Positions 1-9,664 of a stretch of DNA of 12,295 nucleotides are shown in pieces; position 1 is the stretch's first letter, and each line of letters begins with the position of its first letter. Below the pieces are notes generated by a model that was given only the letters and a program-made list of their open reading frames with translations, ran no database searches and had not been told where the DNA came from. The position numbers were made by a program, and so were the translations under genes. The stretch lies in assembly GCA_023449855.1 (NCBI GenBank), contig JAEXHR010000299.1:1-12295 (forward strand), written 5' to 3'. The DNA is from Pseudomonadota bacterium (lineage in GTDB: Bacteria > Pseudomonadota > Alphaproteobacteria > Rhizobiales > Xanthobacteraceae).

Positions 1-21
1 TCGCAATAGCGCGGCGCGGAC

Positions 22-54
22 CAAAAAGGTGGCACGGGACTTGCTACCTTTTTG
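22..54. terminator. Probable intrinsic terminator upstream of the transporter genes
   Basis: Bases 22-33 and 43-54 form a 12-bp stem with one G-U pair around a 9-base loop. The stem begins with an A-tract and ends in five T, so it can work as an intrinsic terminator in either direction. It probably ends the gene just left of the window, or attenuates transcription between an upstream binding-protein gene and the permeases. The upstream gene is not visible, so its role is inferred from shape alone. Confidence 0.6.
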
Positions 55-188
55 ACCAATGAATTTCGGGTTGAGGCACATCGCGACTGTTCTGAATGAC
101 CAAGATCAATTGCTGTGTGCCCGTGACGTTTCCGGTTGACCGACACGGTCCAGTTACGCTCGATCAACACGACCAATAGGAAAGCGTT
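55..188 (+). promoter_or_regulatory. Leader region before the permease operon
   Basis: This 134-bp stretch contains no credible ORF on either strand. A TTGACC hexamer at 136-141 could be a -35 box, but nothing convincing for a -10 lies 16-18 bases downstream. A short perfect hairpin, five pairs around a 3-base loop, covers 138-150 and overlaps that hexamer. The only firm signal is the ribosome binding site AGGAAAG at 178-184, five bases before the ATG at 189. A promoter is plausible but not shown. Confidence 0.3.
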
Positions 189-1130
189 ATGCTCGGATAT
201 CTCATTCGCCGAATTCTAGCGGCCATACCCGTCATGGGCGTCGTCGCGCTGTTTGTGTTTCTGCTGCTGCGACTGACGCCCGGCGACCCCGCCGCGATCA
301 TCGCGGGCGACAATGCAACACCGGAGCAGCTCGACCGCATCCGGACGCAACTCGGCCTCAACGAACCACTCTATACCCAGTTCTTCAGCTGGGTCTGGCG
401 ACTGCTGCATGGCGACTTCGGCACCTCGCTGATCTCCAACGTGCCGGTGCTGCAGATGGTCAATCAGCGCATCGAGCCTTCCCTGAGCGTGGCACTGAGC
501 GTGATGCTGGTGTCGATCTGCGTTGCCATCCCGCTCGGCGTCATCGCCGCCTGGAAGCACGGCACCTGGGTCGACCGTCTGGTGATGGCACTGTCGGTGA
601 TCGGCTTCTCCGTGCCCGTCTTCGTGATCGGCTATGTGCTGGTGCAGGTGTTCGCGATCGAACTGCGCTGGGTGCCGGTGCAGGGCTTCCGCAGCATCAC
701 CCGCGGCTTCGGCCCGTTCTTCGAACGCATGGTGCTTCCCACCATCGCCCTCTCCTTCGTCTATATCGCGCTGATCGCGCGCATGACACGTGCAGCGATG
801 CTCAACGTGCTTGGTGAAGACTTCGTCCGCACCGCGCGTGCCAAGGGCATCAATGAAGGCGGCGTGCTGTTCCGCCATGCGCTGCGCAACGCCGCCGTGC
901 CGGTCATCACCGTGATCGGCACCGGCTTCGCGCTCCTGATCTCGGGCGTCGTGGTCACCGAGAGCGTGTTCAACCTGCCCGGCATCGGACGTCTCACCGT
1001 CGATGCCGTGCTGGCGCGCGACTTCCCCGTGATCCAGGCCATGATTCTCCTGACCTCCGGCGTCTATGTCGGCGTCAATTTGCTGATCGACCTTGCTTAC
1101 GCATTGCTCGATCCCCGCATTCGTTACTAG
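189..1130 (+). CDS. Peptide-type ABC transporter permease 1 (DppB/OppB family)
   Basis: An inner-membrane permease of 313 aa, the usual length for DppB/OppB/GsiC proteins. Hydrophobic segments lie at about residues 9-29, 98-121, 132-157, 182-203, 238-258 and 283-305, giving six membrane spans. The N-terminus MLGYLIRRIL and the following RLTPGDPA are typical of the family. The cytoplasmic EAA loop that docks on the ATPase is at about 210-238 (EDFVRTARAKGI ... ALRNAAVP), and the protein ends in the usual LDPRIRY. It should pair with the next permease to form the pore. The substrate cannot be read from the permease; peptides, glutathione-like compounds or other small oligomers are all handled by this family. 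The start is supported by AGGAAAG five bases upstream. Confidence 0.93.
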   Translation: MLGYLIRRILAAIPVMGVVALFVFLLLRLTPGDPAAIIAGDNATPEQLDRIRTQLGLNEPLYTQFFSWVWRLLHGDFGTSLISNVPVLQMVNQRIEPSLSVALSVMLVSICVAIPLGVIAAWKHGTWVDRLVMALSVIGFSVPVFVIGYVLVQVFAIELRWVPVQGFRSITRGFGPFFERMVLPTIALSFVYIALIARMTRAAMLNVLGEDFVRTARAKGINEGGVLFRHALRNAAVPVITVIGTGFALLISGVVVTESVFNLPGIGRLTVDAVLARDFPVIQAMILLTSGVYVGVNLLIDLAYALLDPRIRY

Positions 1131-1143
1131 GAAATCGCATCCG

Positions 1144-2024
1144 ATGGCGATCGAGTCTCTCCCCAACCCCGCCCTTCCCTCGCGCCGCGGTCCGTCGTTC
1201 GGTTTTCTGACCGCAACGCCGATCATCGCGATCGCGACGATCTGTCTGACGCTGGTGATCCTGTCGGCGATCTTCGCGCCGTGGCTGACCTCGCACGATC
1301 CGCAATTGCTGGCGCCGGCGCTGCGCCTGAAACCGTCCGGCCCGGAATATCTGCTCGGCACCGACGCCTATGGCCGCGACGTGCTCGCGCGTATTCTCTA
1401 TGGCGGCCGCATCTCGCTGCTGATCGGCCTCGGCGCTGCCGTCACCAGCATCACGATCGGCCTGTTCATCGGTCTCGTCTCCGGCTTCTTCAAATGGCTG
1501 GACGCGATCATGATGCGCGTCATGGACGGCCTGATGGCGATGCCCGGCGTGCTGCTCGCCATCGCGGTCGTGTCGCTGTCCGGCGCCACGCTGACGACGG
1601 TGCTGATCGCGATCACCATTCCGGAAATTCCGCGCGTCGCGCGCCTTGTGCGCTCCGTCGTGCTGTCGGCGCGTGAAGAGCCCTATGTGGAAGCGGCGAT
1701 CTCGCTCGGCACCAGCATGCCGAAGATCATGTGGAAGCACCTGATGCCGAACACGGTGGCGCCACTGATCGTGCAAGGCACCTTCATCGCTGCCTCCGCC
1801 ATTCTCACCGAGGCGATCCTGAGCTTCCTCGGCGCCGGCATCTCGCCGGAAACGCCGACCTGGGGCAACATCATGGCCGAAGGCCGCGCCTTCTTCCAGG
1901 TGAAGCCATCGCTGATCTTCTGGCCCGGACTTCTCTTGTCCGTCGCCATCCTGTCGGTGAACCTGATCGGCGACGCCGCGCGCGACGCGCTCGATCCCCG
2001 CATGCAGCAGCGGGAGGCCGGCAA

Positions 2025-2028
<4 letters not shown>
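1144..2028 (+). CDS. Peptide-type ABC transporter permease 2 (DppC/OppC family)
   Basis: The second inner-membrane permease, 294 aa. An in-frame ATG exists at 1093, but it lies inside the preceding gene. The ATG at 1144 follows an AGGAAAT site just after the stop of permease 1 and gives a normal DppC N-terminus. The first membrane span is at about residues 24-46, followed by the family hallmark LGTDAYGRDVLARILYGGR at 71-89. More spans lie at roughly 91-114, 131-160, 207-229 and 257-276. The EAA loop is at about 178-206 (EEPYVEAAISLG ... HLMPN). It probably forms a heterodimer with permease 1. Its stop codon overlaps the ATPase start (ATGA at 2025-2028), so the two genes are translationally coupled. 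Confidence 0.93.
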
Positions 2029-3725
<1,697 letters not shown>

Positions 3726-3739
3726 CACCATCCTCTCCA

Positions 3740-3853
3740 CCGTCATTGCGAGCGTAGCGAAGCAATCCAGAAAGCCACAAAGCAAGAACTGGATTGCTTC
3801 GTCGCTACGCAAAGGGAAAAGCCAATTGGCTTTTCCTGACCTCGCAATGACGG
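3740..3853. repeat. Long intergenic palindrome, GTCATTGCGAG family, with a nested 22-bp palindrome
   Basis: It fills most of the 149-bp gap between the ATPase and M81 genes. The outer arms 3740-3752 and 3841-3853 pair over 13 bp. The inner arms 3753-3770 and 3789-3810 pair with a 3-base bulge. The right arm carries an extra 30 bases (3811-3840) that include a perfect 22-bp palindrome at 3815-3836. The whole could fold as a three-way junction. A second copy of the family lies at 10311-10402 without the extra palindrome. I recognise the core from Bradyrhizobium-like genomes. It may act in mRNA processing or stability between operon genes, but no function is shown. Confidence 0.9.
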
Positions 3854-3874
3854 CCATCAAGACCGAGTGCCTTC

Positions 3875-5398
3875 ATGACCCGTATCGCCGTCGGCGGCTT
3901 CCTGCACGAAACCAACACCTTTGCGCCCACCAAGGCCACCTATGAGGCCTTCGTCCATGGCGGCGGCTGGCCGTCGATGACCCATGGCGCCGATGTGCTG
4001 AAAGTGATGCGCGGCATCAATGTCGGCCTCGCCGGCTTCAATGAGGAAGCGACTGCACGCGGTTGGGAACTGATCCCGACCATCGCCGCCGCGGCCAGCC
4101 CCTCCGCGCATGTGACGCAGGACGCGTTCGAACGCATCGTCGGCGAGATGATCGCCGGCATCAAAGCCGCCCTGCCGGTGGACGCCGTCTATCTCGACCT
4201 GCATGGCGCGATGGTGGCTGAACATTTTGACGACGGCGAGCGCGAGGTCACGCGCCGCGTGCGCGAGGTGATCGGGCCGGACATTCCATTCGTTGTCAGC
4301 CTCGATCTGCACGGCAATATCTCGCGCGAAACCGTCGACTATACCGACGCGCTGATCGCCTATCGCACCTATCCGCATGTGGACATGGCCGATACCGGCC
4401 GTGCCTGCGCACGCCATCTGGAGCTGCTGCTGGCCGGCAACCGCTTTGCCAAGGCGTTCCGGCAGCTGCCGTTCCTCATCCCGATCAGCTGGCAATGCAC
4501 CAATGACCAGCCAACCAAGGGCATCTATCAGATGCTCGCGGCGCTGGAAGACGACCAGGTGCCGACGCTCTCCTTCTGCCCCGGCTTCCCCGCCGCGGAT
4601 TTCAAGGACTGCTGCCCGAGCGTGTTCGCCTATGGCGTGACGCAGGCCGATGCCGATGCGGCGGCGGACACCGTGGTCAAGCTGGTGATGGGCCATGAGG
4701 ACGATTTCGACGGCAAGATCTGGCAGCCGGATGAAGGCGTATTGCATGCGATGGAGCTGGCGAAGACGCTGACCAAGCCGGTGGTCATCGCCGACACCCA
4801 GGACAATCCCGGCGCCGGCGGCGACAGCGACACCACCGGCATGCTGCGCGCGCTGGTGAAGAACAAGGCGGTGAAGGCCGCTCATGGCGTGATCTTCGAC
4901 CCCGCCGCCGCGAAGGCCGCGCATGAGGCCGGCGAAGGCGCCACGGTGACGCTCTCCATCGGCGGCAAGTCCGGCATACCCGGCGATGCGCCCTATGAGA
5001 ACACGTTCGTTGTCGAAAAACTCTCCGACGGCAAATTCGTCGCGCCCGGCCCCTATTACGGCGGCCGCGACATGGATATGGGCCTTTCCGCCTGCCTGCG
5101 CATCGACGATGTGCGCGTGGTGATCTCCTCCTACAAGGCGCAGCTCGCCGATCAGTCGATGTATCGCTATGTCGGCATCGAGCCGACCGAGCAGAACATC
5201 CTTGTCAACAAGAGCTCGGTGCATTTCCGCGCCGACTTCGAACCGATCGCCGGCACCCTGATGATCTGCGCCGCGCCGGGCGCGATGCCCGCGGATACGT
5301 CGGTGCTGCCATGGAAGCATCTGCGCCCCGGCATCAAGCTGAAGCCGAATGGCTTGCCGTTCACGCCTGAAACGTCATCCCCTGCACTCGTTCCGTAA
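3875..5398 (+). CDS. M81 family metallopeptidase (MlrC-like)
   Basis: A 507-aa protein of the M81/MlrC family, named after the zinc peptidase that finishes breakdown of microcystin in Sphingomonas. Most homologues have unknown natural substrates. Family motifs are clear: GGFLHETNTF at 7-16, LDLHGAMVAEHF at 107-118, SLDLHGN at 142-148, YPHVDM at 166-171 and DNPGAGGDSDTTG at 310-322. These His/Asp/Glu-rich motifs form the likely metal site. The second half (about 300-490) matches the MlrC C-terminal domain. No signal peptide is present, so it should act in the cytoplasm. It follows the peptide transporter in the same direction, separated only by a palindromic element, which suggests it cleaves an imported peptide or amide. 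The start at 3875 begins directly with the conserved N-terminal strand MTRIAVGGF; I see no strong Shine-Dalgarno site before it. Microcystin itself is not implied. Confidence 0.9.
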   Translation: MTRIAVGGFLHETNTFAPTKATYEAFVHGGGWPSMTHGADVLKVMRGINVGLAGFNEEATARGWELIPTIAAAASPSAHVTQDAFERIVGEMIAGIKAALPVDAVYLDLHGAMVAEHFDDGEREVTRRVREVIGPDIPFVVSLDLHGNISRETVDYTDALIAYRTYPHVDMADTGRACARHLELLLAGNRFAKAFRQLPFLIPISWQCTNDQPTKGIYQMLAALEDDQVPTLSFCPGFPAADFKDCCPSVFAYGVTQADADAAADTVVKLVMGHEDDFDGKIWQPDEGVLHAMELAKTLTKPVVIADTQDNPGAGGDSDTTGMLRALVKNKAVKAAHGVIFDPAAAKAAHEAGEGATVTLSIGGKSGIPGDAPYENTFVVEKLSDGKFVAPGPYYGGRDMDMGLSACLRIDDVRVVISSYKAQLADQSMYRYVGIEPTEQNILVNKSSVHFRADFEPIAGTLMICAAPGAMPADTSVLPWKHLRPGIKLKPNGLPFTPETSSPALVP

Positions 5399-5422
5399 CA
5401 AAGGAAACGCGACATGCCTCCG

Positions 5423-5544
5423 TGCCCCGGACGCGATGCAATACGAAGTATTGCTTCGCAGAGCCGGGGCCGCACGAAGCTCAGAGCTTGATACGGTCCC
5501 GGTTCTGCGAAGCAGCGCAAGCGCGCTGCATCGCGCCCGGGACA
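5423..5544. repeat. Intergenic palindromic element able to form a four-way junction
   Basis: It occupies most of the 184-bp gap between the M81 and M20 genes. The outer stem 5423-5437 / 5530-5544 pairs at 13 of 15 positions. Directly inside it are a left hairpin 5438-5454 (7 bp, loop GAA), a central stem 5455-5472 / 5494-5511 (18 bp with two G-U pairs) and a right hairpin 5512-5529 (7 bp, loop AAGC). No base is left unpaired at the junction. The flanking GTCCCGG/CCGGGAC-type ends recall a repeat common in Bradyrhizobium-like genomes. Its function is unknown. Confidence 0.88.
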
Positions 5545-5582
5545 AGAAAGATTACTGATACGCTCACATCCGAGGAACCCCT

Positions 5583-6743
5583 ATGCCCACACTCGAACGC
5601 ATTGACGCCTTCGCCGACGAACTCACCGCCATCCGCCGCGACCTGCATGCGCATCCGGAAATCGGCTTCGAGGAAGTCCGCACTTCCGGCATCGTCGCCG
5701 ACAAGCTTGCAAGCTGGGGCGTCGAAGTGCATCGCGGCCTCGGCGGCACCGGCGTGGTCGGCACGCTGAAGGGCAAGGGCAACGGCACCAAGCGCATCGG
5801 CCTGCGCGCCGACATGGATGCGCTGCCCATGGAAGAGAACACCAATCTCGCCTGGCGCTCGACCATTCCCGGCCGCTTTCACGGCTGCGGCCATGACGGC
5901 CACACCACCATGCTGCTCGGTACCGCGCGCTATCTCGCCGAAACCCGTAATTTCGACGGCACCGTGCATTTCATCTTCCAGCCCGCCGAAGAAGGCCTCG
6001 GCGGCGCGCGCGCGATGATCAAGGACGGGCTGTTCAAGCAGTTTCCCTGCGACGAGATCTACGGGCTCCACAATGCGCCCGACATGAATCACGGCGAAGT
6101 CGGCATCTTCCCCGGCCCGGCCATGGCGGCGGCGGATTTCTTCGACATTCACATCAAGGGCTATGGCGCCCATGGCGCTCAGCCCGAGCGTTCGAAGGAC
6201 CCGGTTGTCATCGCCATGTCTCTCGGTCAGGCGATGCAGTCCATCGTCAGCCGCAATGTCGATCCGTTCCAGTCGGCGGTGCTGTCGATCACCCAGATCC
6301 ATTCGGGCTCGGCCTATAACGTCATCCCCGATGACGCAAAACTTTGCGGCACCGTGCGCTGCTTCTCGGAAACCGTGCGCCAGCAGATCCGCGACCGCAT
6401 GCATGCGCTCGCCAAGGGCATGGCAGCGGCGTTCGACGTCGAGATCAAGGTCGACATCCGCGACGGCTTCAGCGTTCTGGTCAATCAGGAAGAGCACAGC
6501 AAGGCCGTGGAAGAAGTCGCCCGCACCATTGTCGGCGATGCGAATGTGATCACCAAGTCGAAGCCGAAGATGGGTTCGGAAGATTTCGCCGACATGCTGC
6601 ATGCCGTCCCCGGCGCCTACTTCTGGGTCGGCCATGAAGGCTCGGTGCCCGTGCACAATCCCGGCTTCTATCTCGACGACAAGATCCTGCCGATCGGCGC
6701 CAGCATGTTCGCGCGCATCATCGAGACGCGGCTGCCGGCGTAA
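5583..6743 (+). CDS. M20 family amidohydrolase (aminoacylase / hippurate hydrolase type)
   Basis: A 386-aa metal-dependent hydrolase of the M20D group, which includes HipO, N-acyl-amino-acid amidohydrolases and IAA-amino-acid hydrolases. It splits an amide bond to release an amino acid. Visible motifs are LHAHPEIGFEE (21-31), LRADMDALPMEE (74-85), HGCGHDGHT (100-108) with metal ligands Cys102 and His104, QPAEEGLGGA (133-142), YGLHN with His163, GAHGAQPERSKDPV (195-208) in the lid domain, GSEDFA (331-336) and VHNPGFYLDD with His358. Length and motif order are normal and the active site looks complete. There is no signal peptide, so it is cytoplasmic. The start follows GAGGAA at about 5572. Together with the transporter and M81 protein it suggests stepwise hydrolysis of an imported N-acyl or peptide compound. 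The exact substrate cannot be told. Confidence 0.92.
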   Translation: MPTLERIDAFADELTAIRRDLHAHPEIGFEEVRTSGIVADKLASWGVEVHRGLGGTGVVGTLKGKGNGTKRIGLRADMDALPMEENTNLAWRSTIPGRFHGCGHDGHTTMLLGTARYLAETRNFDGTVHFIFQPAEEGLGGARAMIKDGLFKQFPCDEIYGLHNAPDMNHGEVGIFPGPAMAAADFFDIHIKGYGAHGAQPERSKDPVVIAMSLGQAMQSIVSRNVDPFQSAVLSITQIHSGSAYNVIPDDAKLCGTVRCFSETVRQQIRDRMHALAKGMAAAFDVEIKVDIRDGFSVLVNQEEHSKAVEEVARTIVGDANVITKSKPKMGSEDFADMLHAVPGAYFWVGHEGSVPVHNPGFYLDDKILPIGASMFARIIETRLPA

Positions 6744-6765
6744 CGCGCCGTAATTCCGAGTAATT

Positions 6766-6851
6766 CCGTAGGATGGGTTGAGCGCAGCGACAACCCATCA
6801 CTTCTCGCGCGGGAGGTGATGGGTTTTCGCTTCGCTCAACCCATCCTACGG
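6766..6851. repeat. 86-bp near-perfect palindrome, GTAGGATGGGTTGAGC family
   Basis: It lies in the 162-bp gap after the M20 gene. Arms 6766-6784 and 6833-6851 pair perfectly over 19 bp. Pairing continues inward with only single mismatches at 6785/6832 and 6791/6826 to about 6804/6813, giving one very long hairpin. Just before it, GTAATTCCG occurs twice (6750-6758 and 6760-6768). A diverged relative lies at 8580-8688. It lacks a U-tract, so it is more likely an mRNA-processing or stability element than a classic terminator. This is inference. Confidence 0.9.
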
Positions 6852-6905
6852 TTTAGAGTTTCGGCGAACGACCGCCCAATAAACAAAAACGGGAGAGAAA
6901 CCGAC

Positions 6906-7792
<887 letters not shown>

Positions 7793-7796
<4 letters not shown>

Positions 7797-7878
7797 GGCG
7801 GATTAGGCGAAGCCGTAATCCGCCGGCCGATTGCATGAGGCGAAGAACGGCGGATTACGCTGCGCTCATCCGCCCTAC
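7793..7878. repeat. 86-bp palindrome, GTAGGGCGGATTA family
   Basis: It fills most of the gap between the crotonase and lipase genes. The outer arms 7793-7803 and 7868-7878 pair over 11 bp, and the inner arms 7815-7825 and 7848-7858 pair over a further 11 bp. The left end overlaps the TAG stop codon of the crotonase gene (7794-7796). Elements with this GTAGGGCGGATTA core are frequent in Bradyrhizobium-like genomes. I see no U-tract and no ORF in it. Confidence 0.88.
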
Positions 7879-7917
7879 GGCGCAAAATTGTTTCGCGGCT
7901 ACGAATTAGGACCATGA

Positions 7918-8595
7918 ATGACTTCGACGCCCTCCGCTCAATCGCCCGAGGGCGTCGTCTTCCTGCACGGCATCAGCCGTTCGTTCCGATCCTTGATCCC
8001 GATGCAGAAGGCCGTCGACGCGGCTGGGTTTGCCACGCGCAATATCGGCTATCCCAGCCGGCACAAGGCGCTGTCGGCGCTGGCCGACGACATCCATCCG
8101 GCCATCGCGCCCTTTGCCGAGGCCAATGAAGGCTGCACGCATTTCGTCTGCCATTCGATGGGCGGCCTGCTGGCGCGCGTCTATCTCGCGCGTCACCGCC
8201 CCGCCCGCCTCGGCCGCGTGGTGATGCTGGGCACGCCAAATGGCGGCAGCGAGATCGCCGACGTCATGAAGAACTGGCTGCCCTACCGGCTCTATTTCGG
8301 CCCGGCCGGACAGCAACTGGTGACGACGCGCGACGCAACCACAGAAGCCCTGCTGCCTCCGGTGGATTATCCGGTCGGGATCATTGCCGGCGACCGCTCG
8401 CTCGATCCCATCACCTCGCGCTTCATGCTGCCCGGCGCCGACGACGGCCGCGTCACGGTGGCGCGCACACGGCTTGACGGCATGGCAGACCATGTCGTCA
8501 TCCCCGCCTCGCATGCGTTCATGATCAAGAACAAGGAAGCGATCGCGCAGACGGTGGCGTTTTTGAAAGACGGACGATTCCGTAGGATGGGTTGA
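7918..8595 (+). CDS. Small alpha/beta-hydrolase, lipase/esterase type
   Basis: A 225-aa alpha/beta-hydrolase of the lipase class related to PGAP1/LipA-type acyl hydrolases. After VVFLHGIS (13-20), whose HG helps form the oxyanion hole, the nucleophile elbow CHSMGG gives Ser80. The motif VVMLGTPNGGSE at 101-112 is typical of triacylglycerol-lipase-like proteins. The probable triad is completed by an Asp at 175 or 176 (PGADDGRVTV) and His199 (PASHAF). No signal peptide is evident, so it is probably intracellular; the substrate is unknown. The start at 7918 has AGGA at 7908-7911. A competing ATG at 7914 in another frame is too close to that site and leads only to a short ORF. The last codons and stop (RRMG then TGA) lie within the following palindromic element. 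Confidence 0.85.
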   Translation: MTSTPSAQSPEGVVFLHGISRSFRSLIPMQKAVDAAGFATRNIGYPSRHKALSALADDIHPAIAPFAEANEGCTHFVCHSMGGLLARVYLARHRPARLGRVVMLGTPNGGSEIADVMKNWLPYRLYFGPAGQQLVTTRDATTEALLPPVDYPVGIIAGDRSLDPITSRFMLPGADDGRVTVARTRLDGMADHVVIPASHAFMIKNKEAIAQTVAFLKDGRFRRMG

Positions 8596-8688
8596 GCGGA
8601 GCGAAACCCATGCTGCCCGTCGTCTGCGGCAAGCTCCGCCGATGGGTTTCGCTCCGGCGCTTTGCGCCTGCGCTCTACCCATCCTACA
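8580..8688. repeat. Palindromic element between convergent genes, GTAGGATGGG family
   Basis: It sits between the convergent lipase and quinone oxidoreductase genes. The outer arms 8582-8591 and 8678-8687 pair perfectly, as do the inner arms 8598-8611 and 8642-8655 (14 bp). The right arm also has a small perfect hairpin, 8656-8660 / 8664-8668 with loop TTT, so a three-way junction is possible. It is related to the element at 6766-6851 at its ends. Its left edge encodes the last four residues and stop of the lipase. In this place it could end or trim transcripts from both sides, although it has no U-tract. Confidence 0.85.
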
Positions 8689-8689
8689 A

Positions 8690-9664
8690 TCACATCATTA
8701 ACGCCACACGGCCGATCGCTTTGCGTTCCGTCAGCAGCCGCATCGCCTGCGCCACATCGGCGAGCGGCAGCCGATGCGAGACATTGGGGCGAATCTTTCC
8801 CGCTTCCGCCCATGCGAGCAGTGCCGAGATGCGCGCCTCGCCGATCCCGGGATCGCGCCGCGCAGCCTCGCCGGCGCGGACGCCGAGCACGCTGGCGCCC
8901 TTGATCAGCACGAGGTTCGTCTTGGCGACGCCGATGCCGCCGGTGAAGCCGATCACCAGCAGACGCGCGCCCCAGGCGATGCAGCGAAGGCTCTCCTCGA
9001 AGATATCTCCGCCGACAGGATCGAACACCACATCGGCGCCCTTGCTATCGGTGACGCGCTTCACCGCATCCCTGAACGGCTCGGCACCATAGAGGATGCC
9101 GTGATCGGCGCCGCGGGCTCTGGCCACCGCCAGCTTCTCTTCCGACGATGCGGCAGCGATCACCGTGGCACCGAGCAGCTTGCCGATCTCGACCGCTGCA
9201 AGACCGACACCGCCGCCGGCGCCATGCACCAGCAGGACCTCGCCGGGCTTGAGCTGCCCGCGATCCACCAGCGCGTGATGCGCCGTGCCGTGGGCGGCGA
9301 GGAAGGTCGCGCCCTCCGCATAGTCGAAGGTCGATGGCAGCGGCGTGAGCTGCGATGGAGACACCACGACCTCCTCGGCATAGCCGCCGAAACGCAACTT
9401 GACGATGACGCGGTCACCGGTCTTGAAGCCCGTCACGCCGTCGGCGATCTCGCTGATGTCGCCGGCGGCCTCCATGCCGGGCGTGAACGGCAGTTCGGGC
9501 TTGAGCTGATATTCGCCCGCGGCCATCAGGATATCGGGAAAATTGATGCCGGCGGCACGGATGCGGATGCGGACCTGCCCGGGCTTCAGCGGCAGCGAGG
9601 CAAAGTCTTCAAGGCGCAGCGTTTCGGGCGGACCGAGTTCTCGGCAGACAATGGCTTTCGGCAT
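8690..9664 (-). CDS. NADPH:quinone oxidoreductase (zinc-free medium-chain dehydrogenase family)
   Basis: A 324-aa cytoplasmic oxidoreductase of the quinone oxidoreductase branch of the MDR superfamily. Relatives transfer hydride from NADPH to quinones or reduce alpha,beta-unsaturated carbonyls. The N-terminal catalytic domain shows AAGINFPDILMAAGEY (37-52) and PFTPGMEAAG (59-68). The cofactor domain has VLLVHGAGGGVGLAAVEIGK at 143-162, and DVVFDPVGG at 211-219. The cysteine and histidine zinc ligands of alcohol dehydrogenases are absent, as usual for this branch. The start overlaps the stop of the upstream isomerase-like gene by one base (TGATG at 9666-9662), so the two are probably translationally coupled. 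The physiological substrate is not evident. Confidence 0.92.
   Translation of the reverse strand: MPKAIVCRELGPPETLRLEDFASLPLKPGQVRIRIRAAGINFPDILMAAGEYQLKPELPFTPGMEAAGDISEIADGVTGFKTGDRVIVKLRFGGYAEEVVVSPSQLTPLPSTFDYAEGATFLAAHGTAHHALVDRGQLKPGEVLLVHGAGGGVGLAAVEIGKLLGATVIAAASSEEKLAVARARGADHGILYGAEPFRDAVKRVTDSKGADVVFDPVGGDIFEESLRCIAWGARLLVIGFTGGIGVAKTNLVLIKGASVLGVRAGEAARRDPGIGEARISALLAWAEAGKIRPNVSHRLPLADVAQAMRLLTERKAIGRVALMM

Noticed and set aside
216..1361. 381-codon open frame on the minus strand, opposite both permease genes
   Set aside because: The plus-strand permeases have membrane spans and EAA loops; this product is low-complexity and His/Asp/Arg-rich.
3857..5320. 487-codon open frame on the minus strand, opposite the M81 gene
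   Set aside because: Same composition bias, no recognisable motif, and complete overlap with a gene that has full family motifs.
8580..8688. Classic intrinsic terminator between the convergent genes
   Set aside because: The stem is long but has no U-tract on either side, so I annotate it as a repeat and leave any termination role open.
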